Positions 35,626 through 44,679 of a DNA stretch of 64,000 bases are shown here, in pieces (the first letter of the stretch is position 1; each line of letters begins with the position of its first letter). This stretch comes from CAJMGO01 sp900557305 (GTDB lineage Bacteria > Bacillota_I > Bacilli_A > RF39 > UBA660). The stretch covers positions 1 to 64,000 of the forward strand of contig CAJMGO010000001.1 of NCBI GenBank assembly GCA_905212975.1. The letters run 5' to 3'. The position numbers were made by a program, and so were the translations under genes. Under the pieces are notes generated by a model. The model was given only the letters and a program-made list of their open reading frames with translations, ran no database searches and was not told the DNA's origin.

Positions 35626-35934
35626 ATGAACTTTAAAACAGGAGATAAAGTTGTTGTTATTTCTGGTAAATCTAAAGGTAAAGAAGGAAAAATCACAAAA
35701 GTATTAAGAAGTGAAAACAAAGTTGTAGTTGAAGGTGTTAATATTGTAAAAAAACATGTTAAACCTAATGGACAAACAGCTGGAAGTATAGTTGAAATGG
35801 AAGCTCCAATTCATGCTTCTAATGTTATGATGATTGATCCAAAAACTAAAAAGAGAACCAGAATTGGACATACAATAGATAAAAAAGGTAACAAGACTAG
35901 AGTTGCAAAAAAATCAAACGAGAGTCTTGATTAA
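35626..35934 (+). CDS. rplX: 50S ribosomal protein L24
   Basis: A 102-aa L24 with an N-terminal KOW motif (FKTGDKVVVISGKSKGKEGK), an assembly initiator of the 50S subunit. Confidence 0.97.
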   Translation: MNFKTGDKVVVISGKSKGKEGKITKVLRSENKVVVEGVNIVKKHVKPNGQTAGSIVEMEAPIHASNVMMIDPKTKKRTRIGHTIDKKGNKTRVAKKSNESLD

Positions 35935-35953
35935 TTGAAAAGGAGGATAAAGT

Positions 35954-36493
35954 ATGAACCGCCTAAGAGAAAAATATAATAATGAAATTATACCTAGTTT
36001 AAAAGAAGAATTTCATTACGAAAATGCAATGCAAATTCCTAAATTAGAAAAGATTGTAATAAATATGGGTGTTGGTGATGCTGCACAAAATTCAAAAATG
36101 TTAGAAGCAGCTGTTGCTGATCTTGCAATAATTACAGGACAAAAACCAGTTGTTACTAAAGCTAAAAAAGCTATAGCTGGTTTTAAAATCAGAGCTGGTC
36201 AAGGAATTGGATGCAAAGTTACTCTTCGTGGAGAAAATATGTATAACTTTTTAGATAAATTAATAAGTATTGCATTACCACGTGTAAGAGACTTTAGAGG
36301 TGTTTCTAAAAAAGCTTTTGATGGAAAAGGAAATTATACTTTAGGACTTAACGAACAATTAATTTTCTCAGAAATAGATTTTGATAAAGTAGTTAAAGTA
36401 CGTGGTATGGATATCGTTTTTGTCACTACAGCTAAAACTAATGAAGAAGCATTTGCTCTTTTAAAAGGTTTTGGAATTCCTTTTAAGAAATAA
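35954..36493 (+). CDS. rplE: 50S ribosomal protein L5
   Basis: A 179-aa L5 (KLEKIVINMGVGDAAQN, GQKPVVTKAKKAIAGFKIR, PRVRDFRGVS) that carries 5S rRNA into the large subunit. Confidence 0.98.
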   Translation: MNRLREKYNNEIIPSLKEEFHYENAMQIPKLEKIVINMGVGDAAQNSKMLEAAVADLAIITGQKPVVTKAKKAIAGFKIRAGQGIGCKVTLRGENMYNFLDKLISIALPRVRDFRGVSKKAFDGKGNYTLGLNEQLIFSEIDFDKVVKVRGMDIVFVTTAKTNEEAFALLKGFGIPFKK

Positions 36494-36512
36494 TGATTAG
36501 GAGAGGATAATT

Positions 36513-36698
36513 ATGGCTAAAACAAGTATGAAGGTAAAGGCTAGCAGAAAGCCAAAATTTAAAGTACGCGAATATACTAGGTGTCAAATATGTGGTAGAC
36601 CACATTCAGTTTTAAGAAAATATGGAATTTGTCGTATTTGTTTTCGTGAACTAGCTTACAAAGGACAAATACCAGGAATGAAAAAATCTAGTTGGTAG
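36513..36698 (+). CDS. rpsN: 30S ribosomal protein S14, zinc-binding type
   Basis: A 61-aa S14 of the zinc (C+) type: RCQICGRPHSVLRKYGICRICF contains the two CxxC pairs. A zinc-free paralogue is not in the window. Confidence 0.97.
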   Translation: MAKTSMKVKASRKPKFKVREYTRCQICGRPHSVLRKYGICRICFRELAYKGQIPGMKKSSW

Positions 36699-36714
36699 GA
36701 AAAGGAGGGATTGT

Positions 36715-37107
36715 ATGACAGATCCAATCGCAGATATGCTTACAAGAATTCGTAATGCAAATCAAATGAGATATGTAGAAGTTGAAATGCCAGCTTCAAA
36801 AATTAAAAATGAAATTGCTAGAATTTTAAAAGAAGAAGGATTTATATCTGACTACAAGGTTAAGAAAAACAATGTTCAAGATAAATTACTTTTGAACTTA
36901 AAATATGGAGCAAAAAAAGAACGCGTTATATCTGGATTAAAAAGAATATCAAAGCCAGGATTACGTGTTTATGCTAAGGCTGAAGATGTACCTTATGTAT
37001 TAAATGGATTAGGTATTGCTATTATATCTACATCAAAAGGATTGATGACTGATAAAGAAGCAAGAAAAGAAACATTAGGTGGAGAAGTTTTAGCTTATAT
37101 TTGGTAG
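36715..37107 (+). CDS. rpsH: 30S ribosomal protein S8
   Basis: A 130-aa S8 (MTDPIADMLTRIRNANQ; ISKPGLRVYAKAEDVPYVLNG). Regulates spc operons by binding mRNA in E. coli; no such structure was identified here. Confidence 0.98.
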   Translation: MTDPIADMLTRIRNANQMRYVEVEMPASKIKNEIARILKEEGFISDYKVKKNNVQDKLLLNLKYGAKKERVISGLKRISKPGLRVYAKAEDVPYVLNGLGIAIISTSKGLMTDKEARKETLGGEVLAYIW

Positions 37108-37127
37108 AAAGTTAAGGAGGAAGACAA

Positions 37128-37658
37128 ATGAGTCGTATTGGTAATAGAATTTTAACAATACCTGACGGTGTTACAGTATCAGTTGATGGTAATGTAGTTA
37201 CAGTAAAAGGTCCTAAAGGTGAACTTTCTACAGAAATTAATAAAAACATTACTGCTGAAGTAAAAGAAAATAAAATAATTGTTTCACGTAAAAGTGATGC
37301 ATACAAAAATTTTCATGGTACTGCTAATGCAAACATTAATAACATGATTATTGGTGTTACAAAAGGTTATGAAAAAAAATTAGAAATTGTTGGTGTTGGA
37401 TATAGATTTACTGCTAAAGGTAATACATTAGTTGTAAATGCTGGTTATTCACATCCAGTTGAAGTTTCAGTTCCTACTGGTATAACTATTGAAGTTCCAA
37501 GCAACACTGAGTTATTTATAAGAGGAATTGATAAATGTTTAGTTGGTGAATTTGCTGCAGAGGTTAGAAAAATAAGACAACCTGAACCATATAAAGGAAA
37601 AGGTATTCGTTATACTGATGAGCATATTCGTCGTAAAGAAGGAAAGAAAGCAGCTTAA
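37128..37658 (+). CDS. rplF: 50S ribosomal protein L6
   Basis: A 176-aa L6 with duplicated domains (SRIGNRILTIPDGV; RQPEPYKGKGIRY near the C-terminus), close to the factor-binding site. Confidence 0.98.
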   Translation: MSRIGNRILTIPDGVTVSVDGNVVTVKGPKGELSTEINKNITAEVKENKIIVSRKSDAYKNFHGTANANINNMIIGVTKGYEKKLEIVGVGYRFTAKGNTLVVNAGYSHPVEVSVPTGITIEVPSNTELFIRGIDKCLVGEFAAEVRKIRQPEPYKGKGIRYTDEHIRRKEGKKAA

Positions 37659-37683
37659 GGCTTAGTAAAGGAGAGAAGTAATT

Positions 37684-38046
37684 ATGATTAAAAAAGTAGT
37701 TCGTAATGATATACGTAAAGCAAGACATGCACGTGTTAGATCTAAAGTTTCTGGTACTGCAAGTACTCCAAGACTTAACGTATTTAGATCAAATAGTAAT
37801 ATTTTTGCTCAAATCATTGATGATGAAGCTGGAGTTACTTTAGTAAGTGCTTCTTCTGTTGATAAAGAATTAAAACTTGAAAATGGAGGAAATATAGAAG
37901 CTGCTACTAAAGTTGGAGAATTACTTGGTAAAAGAGCAAAAGATAAAAAAATTACTAAAGTAGTTTTCGATAGAGGTGGATATTTATACCACGGTCGTGT
38001 AGAGGCTTTAGCAGAAGCTGCACGTAAATCAGGATTAGAATTCTAA
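37684..38046 (+). CDS. rplR: 50S ribosomal protein L18
   Basis: A 120-aa L18 binding 5S rRNA (RHARVRSKVSGTASTPRLNV; FDRGGYLYHGRVEALAEAAR). Confidence 0.98.
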   Translation: MIKKVVRNDIRKARHARVRSKVSGTASTPRLNVFRSNSNIFAQIIDDEAGVTLVSASSVDKELKLENGGNIEAATKVGELLGKRAKDKKITKVVFDRGGYLYHGRVEALAEAARKSGLEF

Positions 38047-38061
38047 GAGGAGGGTACTATA

Positions 38062-38574
38062 ATGGAAAAGAAAACAATGGAACCACGCCCAAGAAGACAA
38101 AAGTTATATGAAGATCAAGTTATTGACGTTCGTCGTGTAACTAAAGTTACAAAAGGTGGTCGTCATTTCCGTTTTGCAGCTACAGTTGTAGTTGGAAACA
38201 GAAATGGTATGGTAGGAATTGGTACTGGAAAAGCAAACGAAGTACAAGATGCAATTAAAAAGGCATTAGAAGCCGCAACAAAAAATGCTACAAAAGTTTC
38301 TATAATTGAAGAAAGAACTATTCCTCATGAAGCAATCGGTGTACAAGGAGCTAGTAAAGTTATGTTAAAACCAGCTAGTAAAGGTACAGGAATTAAAGCT
38401 GGAGGACCAGTTCGTAGTGTTCTTGAACTTGCAGGAGTTAAGGACATTTTATCAAAATCACTTGGATCAAATACAAAAATTAATATGGCATATGCAACAT
38501 TAAAAGCACTTAAAGAACAAAAGACAAAAGAAGAAATTGCTGCTTTACGTGGAAAGAAAGTTGAGGAGATTTAA
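38062..38574 (+). CDS. rpsE: 30S ribosomal protein S5
   Basis: A 170-aa S5 (VTKGGRHFRFAATVVVGNRNG; KPASKGTGIKAGGPVRSVLE). It shares one base with rplO (TTTAATG); rpmD (L30), normally between these two genes in Bacilli, is absent. Confidence 0.98.
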   Translation: MEKKTMEPRPRRQKLYEDQVIDVRRVTKVTKGGRHFRFAATVVVGNRNGMVGIGTGKANEVQDAIKKALEAATKNATKVSIIEERTIPHEAIGVQGASKVMLKPASKGTGIKAGGPVRSVLELAGVKDILSKSLGSNTKINMAYATLKALKEQKTKEEIAALRGKKVEEI

Positions 38575-39017
38575 TGAAGCTACATACAATAAGCCCAGCA
38601 ATTGGTGCAACTCATTCTAAAAAAAGATTAGGTAGAGGAACATCAAGTGGAACTGGTAAAACTTCTGGTAAAGGTCACAAGGGTCAAAATGCTCGTAGTG
38701 GTGGTGGAGTAAGAATCGGTTTTGAAGGTGGTCAAACTCCATTATTCAGAAGAATAGCAAAAAGAGGATTCTCAAATGCTATGTTTAAAACAGAATATGC
38801 TGTAATTAATTTAAGTGATTTAAATAAATTTGAAGATGGTGCTGTTATTACACCAGAATTATTAAAAGAAATGGGAATTTTAAAAAATCAATTAGATGGA
38901 GTTAAAGTTCTTGGACAAGGAAAATTAGAGAAGAAATTAACAGTTCGTGCTAATAAATTCTCAAACGTTGCTAAAAGAGAAATAGAAGCAAAAGGTGGAA
39001 AAGCAGAGGTGATCTAA
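38574..39017 (+). CDS. rplO: 50S ribosomal protein L15
   Basis: A 147-aa L15 (GRGTSSGTGKTSGKGHKGQN; GFEGGQTPLFRRIAKRGF). Starts on the last base of rpsE. Its end carries the GAGGTGAT ribosome binding site of secY. Confidence 0.98.
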   Translation: MKLHTISPAIGATHSKKRLGRGTSSGTGKTSGKGHKGQNARSGGGVRIGFEGGQTPLFRRIAKRGFSNAMFKTEYAVINLSDLNKFEDGAVITPELLKEMGILKNQLDGVKVLGQGKLEKKLTVRANKFSNVAKREIEAKGGKAEVI

Positions 39018-39018
39018 C

Positions 39019-40293
39019 ATGTTTGCAAGATTCAAGCAAATATTTAGCTCACAAAATAAGGATTTAAGAAAAAGAATATTATTTACTTTCTTTGTATTAT
39101 TTATATTTAAGTTGGGTACAACAATAATTGTTCCTGGAATTGATAAGAATTCACTTGGAACAGATAAACTTGGCTTTTTACAATTAGTAAATATAATGGG
39201 TGGAGGAGCGTTAGAACAATTTTCTATATTTGCTCTTGGTGTTGTTCCATACATTAATGCTTCAATTATTGTATCTTTACTTCAAATGGATATAATTCCT
39301 TATTTTTCAGAGCTTGGTAAACAGGGAGAAGCTGGTAGAGCAAAACTAAATCAAATAACTAGATACATGGGTATTGTACTTGCATTTATACAAGGATTTG
39401 TATTATCAAAAACTTTTATAAATAATGGTTCAATTATGGATTGCTTAAGTTATGCTTTAGTATTAACTGCTGGTACTAGTTTAGTTATATGGATGGGAGA
39501 TAAAATAACAGAAAAAGGAATAGGAAATGGTATTTCATTGATTATTATGGCTGGTATTGTATCATCACTTCCAAATATGTTTGTTTCACTTTGGTCTGAA
39601 TTAGTAGTTAACACTTCTACTCAGGCACTTGCTTTAGGTATAACAAAGTTCTTATTATTTGTACTACTATATTTAGTAATTATGTTAGGAGTTGTTTATA
39701 TAGAAATAACTGAAAGAAGAATTCCTATTCAATATGCTAATAAATCAACAAGTATGTATGGTAAGCAACAAAGTTATATACCATTTAAATTAAATTCAAC
39801 AGGAGTTATGCCTGTAATATTTGCTTCAATGATAATGGCAATACCATCTATAGTTGGAGCACTAGTAAAAAATGCTTCTGTTAAAATTTTTATAAACAAA
39901 TGGTTAGTTACAAATTCAGTTACTGGATTTATAATTTATATGGTATGTATTTTTGCATTTTCATATTTTTATACTTTTATTCAATTAAAACCATCAGAAT
40001 TAGCTGAAAATTTAAATAAAAATGGTGGATTTATTCCAGGTATTCGTCCTGGTAAAGAAACTGAAAATTATTTAAAATCAGTATTAAAAAGAATAACAAC
40101 AGTTGGAGCTTTATCTTTAGCTGTTATAGCTGGACTTCCAATTATATTTGGAGCTGTATCAAACTTATCTACTAATATAAGTATTGGTGGTACAGGACTT
40201 CTTATCGTAGTTGGTGTAGCTCTTGAAACTTATAAACAATTAGATGGTGAGTTGTTAACTCGTAGTTATATGAAAAAAGGTAGAAGAAAATGA
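39019..40293 (+). CDS. secY: Preprotein translocase subunit SecY
   Basis: A 424-aa channel with ten predicted TM helices. Hallmarks: GVVPYINASIIVSLLQ, the plug/pore region, TERRIPIQYANKS and the cytoplasmic loop NGGFIPGIRPGKETENYL. Overlaps adk by 4 bp (ATGA). Confidence 0.97.
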   Translation: MFARFKQIFSSQNKDLRKRILFTFFVLFIFKLGTTIIVPGIDKNSLGTDKLGFLQLVNIMGGGALEQFSIFALGVVPYINASIIVSLLQMDIIPYFSELGKQGEAGRAKLNQITRYMGIVLAFIQGFVLSKTFINNGSIMDCLSYALVLTAGTSLVIWMGDKITEKGIGNGISLIIMAGIVSSLPNMFVSLWSELVVNTSTQALALGITKFLLFVLLYLVIMLGVVYIEITERRIPIQYANKSTSMYGKQQSYIPFKLNSTGVMPVIFASMIMAIPSIVGALVKNASVKIFINKWLVTNSVTGFIIYMVCIFAFSYFYTFIQLKPSELAENLNKNGGFIPGIRPGKETENYLKSVLKRITTVGALSLAVIAGLPIIFGAVSNLSTNISIGGTGLLIVVGVALETYKQLDGELLTRSYMKKGRRK

Positions 40294-40946
40294 AAAATAT
40301 AATACTACTTGCCCCACCAGCAGCTGGTAAGGGTACACAATCTAGTATGATTATTGAGAAATATGGACTTACTCATATTTCAACAGGTGATTTACTTAGA
40401 GAAAAAATAAAAGAAAATTCTTCTCTTGCTAATGAAATAAAAGAATATATGAAAAAAGGAAATTTAGTTCCTAATAAAATTATACTTGAATTAATTAGTG
40501 ATAGAATGGAAATGAGTGATTGCGCTAATGGTTGTATATTAGATGGTTTCCCAAGAAATTACGACCAAGCAGTTTCTTTAGATGAATTATTATTAAAACA
40601 TAATATGAAAATAAATGCAGTTATTAATTTGGACGTAAAGGAAGATATTTTAAGAAAACGCATAGTTGGTAGACTTCTTTGTCCAAATTGTAATGCAATA
40701 TATAATGATCAAATTGAAAATATGAATTCTAAAGAAAAAGGTGTATGTGATGTTTGTCATTCTGTTTTAATTAAAAGAGATGATGATAATATTGATACAT
40801 TTAATAATAGATATAATACGTATATAAAAGAAACTAGACCATTAATTGATTATTATGAAAGAAAAAATATTCTTTATACAGTTAATAGCGAAAATAGTGC
40901 GAATAATGTATTTAAATCTATAGAAAATATTATTGATAATATTTAA
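40290..40946 (+). CDS. adk: Adenylate kinase, zinc-containing long form
   Basis: A 218-aa enzyme interconverting ATP+AMP and 2 ADP. The P-loop reads PPAAGKGTQ, with Ala where most members have Gly (PGAGKGT). The LID domain has a four-Cys zinc site (CPNC ... CDVC). DGFPRN is the AMP-binding motif. map (methionine aminopeptidase), the usual next gene, is absent between adk and infA. Confidence 0.95.
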   Translation: MKNIILLAPPAAGKGTQSSMIIEKYGLTHISTGDLLREKIKENSSLANEIKEYMKKGNLVPNKIILELISDRMEMSDCANGCILDGFPRNYDQAVSLDELLLKHNMKINAVINLDVKEDILRKRIVGRLLCPNCNAIYNDQIENMNSKEKGVCDVCHSVLIKRDDDNIDTFNNRYNTYIKETRPLIDYYERKNILYTVNSENSANNVFKSIENIIDNI

Positions 40947-40965
40947 TACGCAATTAAAATACTGG

Positions 40966-40989
40966 ACCTGTCTTAACTTTGAGCCAGGT
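40966..40989 (+). promoter_or_regulatory. Hairpin in the adk-infA gap
   Basis: ACCTG (40966-40970) pairs with CAGGT (40985-40989) around a 14-nt loop, in a 66-bp gap of higher GC than its surroundings. No T-run follows, so a simple terminator is unlikely; a leader element for infA is possible. Confidence 0.3.
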
Positions 40990-41012
40990 AGAAAATAAAA
41001 TGAGGTGAAAAG

Positions 41013-41276
41013 ATGCCAAAAAAACAAAATTTCAAAAAAAAGAATACTGAAGAAAAAGAAAAAGTACAAAAAGCATCAATCGAAGTTGAAGGAAAAGTAT
41101 TAGAAGTTTTACCAGGAGGTCAATTTCGTGTAGAACTTGAAAACAAATATACTGTAATAGCTCACGTTTCTGGTAAAATCCGAATGAACTATATTCGCAT
41201 TTTACCAGGCGATACAGTAGTTCTTGAATTATCAGAATATGATTTAACACGTGGGCGTATAACCTATAGAAAATAG
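41013..41276 (+). CDS. infA: Translation initiation factor IF-1
   Basis: An 87-aa IF-1. The OB fold is intact (GGQFRVELENKYTVIAHVSGKIR, NYIRILPGDTVVLELSEYDL). It has about 15 extra Lys/Glu-rich residues at the N-terminus (PKKQNFKKKNTEEKEKVQK) compared with the usual 72 aa. GAGGTG precedes this ATG and no Met occurs between it and the core, so the extension is probably real. Confidence 0.95.
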   Translation: MPKKQNFKKKNTEEKEKVQKASIEVEGKVLEVLPGGQFRVELENKYTVIAHVSGKIRMNYIRILPGDTVVLELSEYDLTRGRITYRK

Positions 41277-41287
41277 GAGGGATATAA

Positions 41288-41401
41288 ATGAAAGTAAGAT
41301 CATCAGTAAAAAAAATCTGTGATAAATGTAAAATCATTAAGAGAAATGGGAAAATAATGGTTACTTGTGAAAACCCTAAACACAAACAAAGACAAGGTTA
41401 A
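41288..41401 (+). CDS. rpmJ: 50S ribosomal protein L36
   Basis: A 37-aa L36 (MKVRSSVKKICDKCKIIKRN, then VTCENPKHKQRQG) with the CxxC...C...H zinc site. AGGAGG upstream. Standard infA-rpmJ-rpsM-rpsK order. Confidence 0.97.
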   Translation: MKVRSSVKKICDKCKIIKRNGKIMVTCENPKHKQRQG

Positions 41402-41415
41402 GAGGAGGTGCAGAT

Positions 41416-41781
41416 ATGGCACGTATTAAAGGTGTAGATATACCAAATAATAAAAGAGTTGAAATAGCTTTGACTTATATTTATGGAATTGGAAGAAGTT
41501 TATCAAATCAAATTTTAAAAGATGCAAATGTAGATAAAAATAAAAGAGTTTCTACTTTATCTGAAGATGAACTAACAAAAATTCGTGAACAAGTAGACAA
41601 ATGTACAATCGAAGGTGATTTAAGACGTGAAGTTAGTATGAATATTAAAACTAAAATGGAAATTAATTCATACCAAGGAACTCGTCATAAAAAAGGTTTA
41701 CCAGTTCGTGGACAAAGAACTAACAGAAATGCTAGAACACGTAAAGGTAAAGGTAAAACTGTAGCTAATAAGAAAAAATAA
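41416..41781 (+). CDS. rpsM: 30S ribosomal protein S13
   Basis: A 121-aa S13 (ARIKGVDIPNNKRVEIALTY; GTRHKKGLPVRGQRTNRNAR) contacting the P-site tRNA and 50S bridge. Confidence 0.98.
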   Translation: MARIKGVDIPNNKRVEIALTYIYGIGRSLSNQILKDANVDKNKRVSTLSEDELTKIREQVDKCTIEGDLRREVSMNIKTKMEINSYQGTRHKKGLPVRGQRTNRNARTRKGKGKTVANKKK

Positions 41782-41805
41782 TAATCTAAAAAGGAGGTTA
41801 TAACT

Positions 41806-42189
41806 ATGGCTTATAAATCAAGAAAACGTAAAGTTAAGAAAAATGTACCAGAAGGTAAAGCTTATATACATTCAACATTTAATAACACAATTGTAACAAT
41901 TTGTGATAAAGACGGAAATGCAATAAGTTGGGCTTCTGCTGGAACATTAGGATTTAAAGGAAGTAAAAAATCAACTCCATTTGCTGCTGGTTCAGCTGCA
42001 GAAGCTGCTGGTAAAGCTGCTTATGATATGGGAATGAGAAAAGTTGAAGTTTTTGCAAAAGGATTAGGTTCAGGGCGTGAAACAGCAATTCGTTCATTAC
42101 AAACAGCAGGGCTTGAAGTTTCTTCAATTACTGATGTAACACCTGTACCACATAATGGATGTCGTCCACCAAAACGTCCACGTGGATAA
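41806..42189 (+). CDS. rpsK: 30S ribosomal protein S11
   Basis: A 127-aa S11 (IHSTFNNTIVTICDKDGNAI; PVPHNGCRPPKRPRG). AAGGAGGT upstream. Confidence 0.98.
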   Translation: MAYKSRKRKVKKNVPEGKAYIHSTFNNTIVTICDKDGNAISWASAGTLGFKGSKKSTPFAAGSAAEAAGKAAYDMGMRKVEVFAKGLGSGRETAIRSLQTAGLEVSSITDVTPVPHNGCRPPKRPRG

Positions 42190-42208
42190 TAGATAAGGAG
42201 TGAATAGA

Positions 42209-43159
42209 ATGTTAAATTTTGAAAAACCAACCTATAAAATAACAGATTATATTGAAAATAATAATTATGGAAAATTTGAACTTGAACCACTTGAAAGAGG
42301 CTTTGGTACAACTTTAGGTAATGCTCTTAGAAGAGTTATGTTATCTAGTATGCCAGGAAGTGCAATAGTTGCTGTAAAAATTGATGGTGTTATGCATGAA
42401 TTTCAAACAATGGATGGTGTAGTTGAAGATGTTACTACAATTATTTTAAATTTAAAAAATATTGCTATTAAAAATAATAGTAATGAGGTTCAAACATTAC
42501 ACTTATCTGTATCTGAGGAACGAGAAGTAACTGCTGCTGATTTTGAAGAAAATTCAAATATTGAAATAATAAATAAAGATCAAGTTATTGCAACTTTATC
42601 TAAAGGTGGAAAACTTGATATGGATGTTATTGTAGCAAATGGTAGAGGATATTTTTTAGCAGAACAAAATAAAAAATATATTGAAAATTCTGCTATAGGT
42701 TATATACCAATGGATTCTTCTTTCTCTCCTATAGAGTTAATTGATTATAGTGTTGAAGAGACTCGTGTTGGTCAAGATGCTAATTATGATAAATTAATTC
42801 TTGAAGTACATACTAATGGAGTAATTCGTCCAGAAGAAGCTGTTGCTTTAGGTGCAAAAATTTTAATTGAACATTTAAATGTTGTAACACAACTTTCAGA
42901 AATTGCTGATATGACTGGTATTATGTCTGCTAAGCAAGAAGATAGTAAATTAAAGAAATTAGAGACATCAATTGATGATTTAGATTTCTCTGTAAGAGCT
43001 TATAATTGTTTAAAAAGAGCAGGTATTAATACTTTAGGTGATTTAACTGAAAAATCAGAATTAGAAATGATGAAAATTCGTAATTTAGGTAAAAAATCTT
43101 TAAAAGAAGTTATTGAAAAAATTAAAGAGATGGGACTTAGATTTAGAGAAGACGATTAA
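42209..43159 (+). CDS. rpoA: DNA-directed RNA polymerase subunit alpha
   Basis: A 316-aa alpha subunit: N-terminal assembly domain (PLERGFGTTLGNALRRVMLSS) and C-terminal domain for UP elements and activators (LDFSVRAYNCLKRAGINTL, RNLGKKSLKEV). ATG at 42209 lies 8 bp after AAGGAG; an in-frame GTG at 42200 overlaps that site. Confidence 0.98.
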   Translation: MLNFEKPTYKITDYIENNNYGKFELEPLERGFGTTLGNALRRVMLSSMPGSAIVAVKIDGVMHEFQTMDGVVEDVTTIILNLKNIAIKNNSNEVQTLHLSVSEEREVTAADFEENSNIEIINKDQVIATLSKGGKLDMDVIVANGRGYFLAEQNKKYIENSAIGYIPMDSSFSPIELIDYSVEETRVGQDANYDKLILEVHTNGVIRPEEAVALGAKILIEHLNVVTQLSEIADMTGIMSAKQEDSKLKKLETSIDDLDFSVRAYNCLKRAGINTLGDLTEKSELEMMKIRNLGKKSLKEVIEKIKEMGLRFREDD

Positions 43160-43173
43160 TAAGGAGGTAATTT

Positions 43174-43530
43174 ATGGCTTATAGAAAATTAGGCGTTACT
43201 AACAAACATAGAAGAAGTATGTTAGCTAATTTAACTAGAGATCTTATTAATAACGAAAGAATCGAAACAACTGAAACAAGAGCAAAAGAAGCTCGTAAAT
43301 TTGTTGATAAAATGATTACTTACGGTAAAAAAGGTGATTTAGTTTCAAGAAGAAAAGCATTAGCTTTCTTACAAAATGATACAGATACAGTTAACAAGGT
43401 ATTTAATGACTTAGCTGTAAGATATGCTAACAGAAATGGTGGATATACAAGAATTTTAAAATTATCTGAACGTAGAGGAGACGATGCGTTAATGGTTATT
43501 TTAGAATTAGTTGAAGGAGATACTAAATAG
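43174..43530 (+). CDS. rplQ: 50S ribosomal protein L17
   Basis: A 118-aa L17 (YRKLGVTNKHRRSMLANL; ETRAKEARKFVDKMIT). Last gene of the alpha operon; its stop codon lies inside the terminator hairpin. Confidence 0.98.
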   Translation: MAYRKLGVTNKHRRSMLANLTRDLINNERIETTETRAKEARKFVDKMITYGKKGDLVSRRKALAFLQNDTDTVNKVFNDLAVRYANRNGGYTRILKLSERRGDDALMVILELVEGDTK

Positions 43531-43540
43531 TATCTTTTTT
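43518..43540 (+). terminator. Terminator of the alpha operon
   Basis: AGATACT (43518-43524) and AGTATCT (43529-43535) with a 4-nt loop and T-run. It overlaps the rplQ stop codon. Confidence 0.85.
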
Positions 43541-43541
43541 C

Positions 43542-43570
43542 TTTACTTTTAAGGCATTCTTTTATATAAT
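43542..43570 (+). promoter_or_regulatory. Promoter of the SDR gene
   Basis: TTTACT (43542-43547), 17 bp, TATAAT (43565-43570), directly after the alpha operon terminator. Confidence 0.65.
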
Positions 43571-43585
43571 TGAAGTGGTGATACT

Positions 43586-44338
43586 ATGAAGGCATTAATA
43601 ACTGGGGCAAGTTCTGGAATAGGAGCTTCCATTGCAAGAATATTAAGTAATAAAGGATATGATTTAATTCTTGTAGCAAGAAGAAAAACAAGACTAAATA
43701 AGCTTAAATCTGAATTATCTGGTAATGTTACTGTTATACCTCTTGATATTTCTAGTACATTTAATTGTATGGATTTATATAATCAAGTAAAAGATGAAGA
43801 CGTTGAAATATTAATAAATTGTGCTGGATTTGGTGTATTTGGTGATTTTACTGAAACTTCTTTAGATAAAGAACTTGATATGATTGATACAAATATCAAA
43901 GGAGTACACATATTAACAAAATTATTTTTACAAAAGTTTACAAAATTAAATAGGGGATATATATTAAATGTAGCGTCTTCTGCTGCATTTCAACCAGGTC
44001 CTTTAATGGCAAGCTATTATGCTTCAAAAGCATATGTTTTGAGACTTGATGAAGCGTTAAATGAAGAATTAAGACAAGTGAAGAGTAGTGTTAAGGTTTG
44101 TACTTTATGTCCAGGTCCTGTTGATACTGAATTTAATAAAGTTGCTAAAGTTCAATTTAGTGTAAAACCTTTAACTAGTGATTTTGTAGCTAAGTATGCA
44201 ATAGATAAAATGTTTAAAGGAAAAACTTTGATAATTCCTGGTTTTACAATGAAATTAAATTATTATTTTAATAGATTTTTACCAAAAAAATTAGTTTTAA
44301 AGATTGCATATAATATTCAATCAAAAAAGGAAGTATAA
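43586..44338 (+). CDS. SDR-family NAD(P)-dependent oxidoreductase
   Basis: A 250-aa classical short-chain dehydrogenase. Cofactor motif TGASSGIG (7-14), Arg-rich turn (VARRKTR) suggesting NADPH, NCAGFG (NNAG position), catalytic Ser region VASSAAF and Y-x-x-x-K (YYASKAYV). It resembles the YqjQ/DltE-like group. Substrate unknown. Its end is 2 bp from the next gene, so the two are probably co-transcribed. Confidence 0.85.
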   Translation: MKALITGASSGIGASIARILSNKGYDLILVARRKTRLNKLKSELSGNVTVIPLDISSTFNCMDLYNQVKDEDVEILINCAGFGVFGDFTETSLDKELDMIDTNIKGVHILTKLFLQKFTKLNRGYILNVASSAAFQPGPLMASYYASKAYVLRLDEALNEELRQVKSSVKVCTLCPGPVDTEFNKVAKVQFSVKPLTSDFVAKYAIDKMFKGKTLIIPGFTMKLNYYFNRFLPKKLVLKIAYNIQSKKEV

Positions 44339-44340
44339 TT

Positions 44341-44679
44341 ATGAAAAGAAAAGGATTTACACTTATAGAATTACTTTCTATAATAGTAATTATCGGAATT
44401 ATTTCAGTTATAACTACAATAAATGTATTTAAGTATATTAGTTCTACAAAGAATGAAATTAATAACGCTGATGAAAAATCAATTATATCTGCGGCTAAAA
44501 ATTGGAGTGCTGACAATCCAGAATCACTACCTGGAGAAAATTCCAATATTAAATATACTTTAGATGTTTCTATTCTTATTCGTGATGGATATTTAAACCA
44601 TGATGCAGATAAATATAAAGATTATCGTGTAATAATAAGTTTTAAGGATAATAAGTATGTTTATTTAATAGAATCTTAA
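44341..44679 (+). CDS. Type IV pilin-like protein (prepilin N-terminus)
   Basis: A 112-aa protein with a class III prepilin signal: short basic leader KRKG, cleavage before F6, then FTLIELL with the conserved Glu at mature position 5 and a hydrophobic helix to about residue 30. The soluble part has no family match I know. No prepilin peptidase, assembly ATPase or other pilin lies in the window. Preceded by GGAAG overlapping the SDR stop region and followed by a terminator. Confidence 0.8.
   Translation: MKRKGFTLIELLSIIVIIGIISVITTINVFKYISSTKNEINNADEKSIISAAKNWSADNPESLPGENSNIKYTLDVSILIRDGYLNHDADKYKDYRVIISFKDNKYVYLIES

Noticed and set aside
41032..41385. 117-codon reverse ORF opposite infA/rpmJ
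   Set aside because: Antisense shadow of conserved ribosomal genes.
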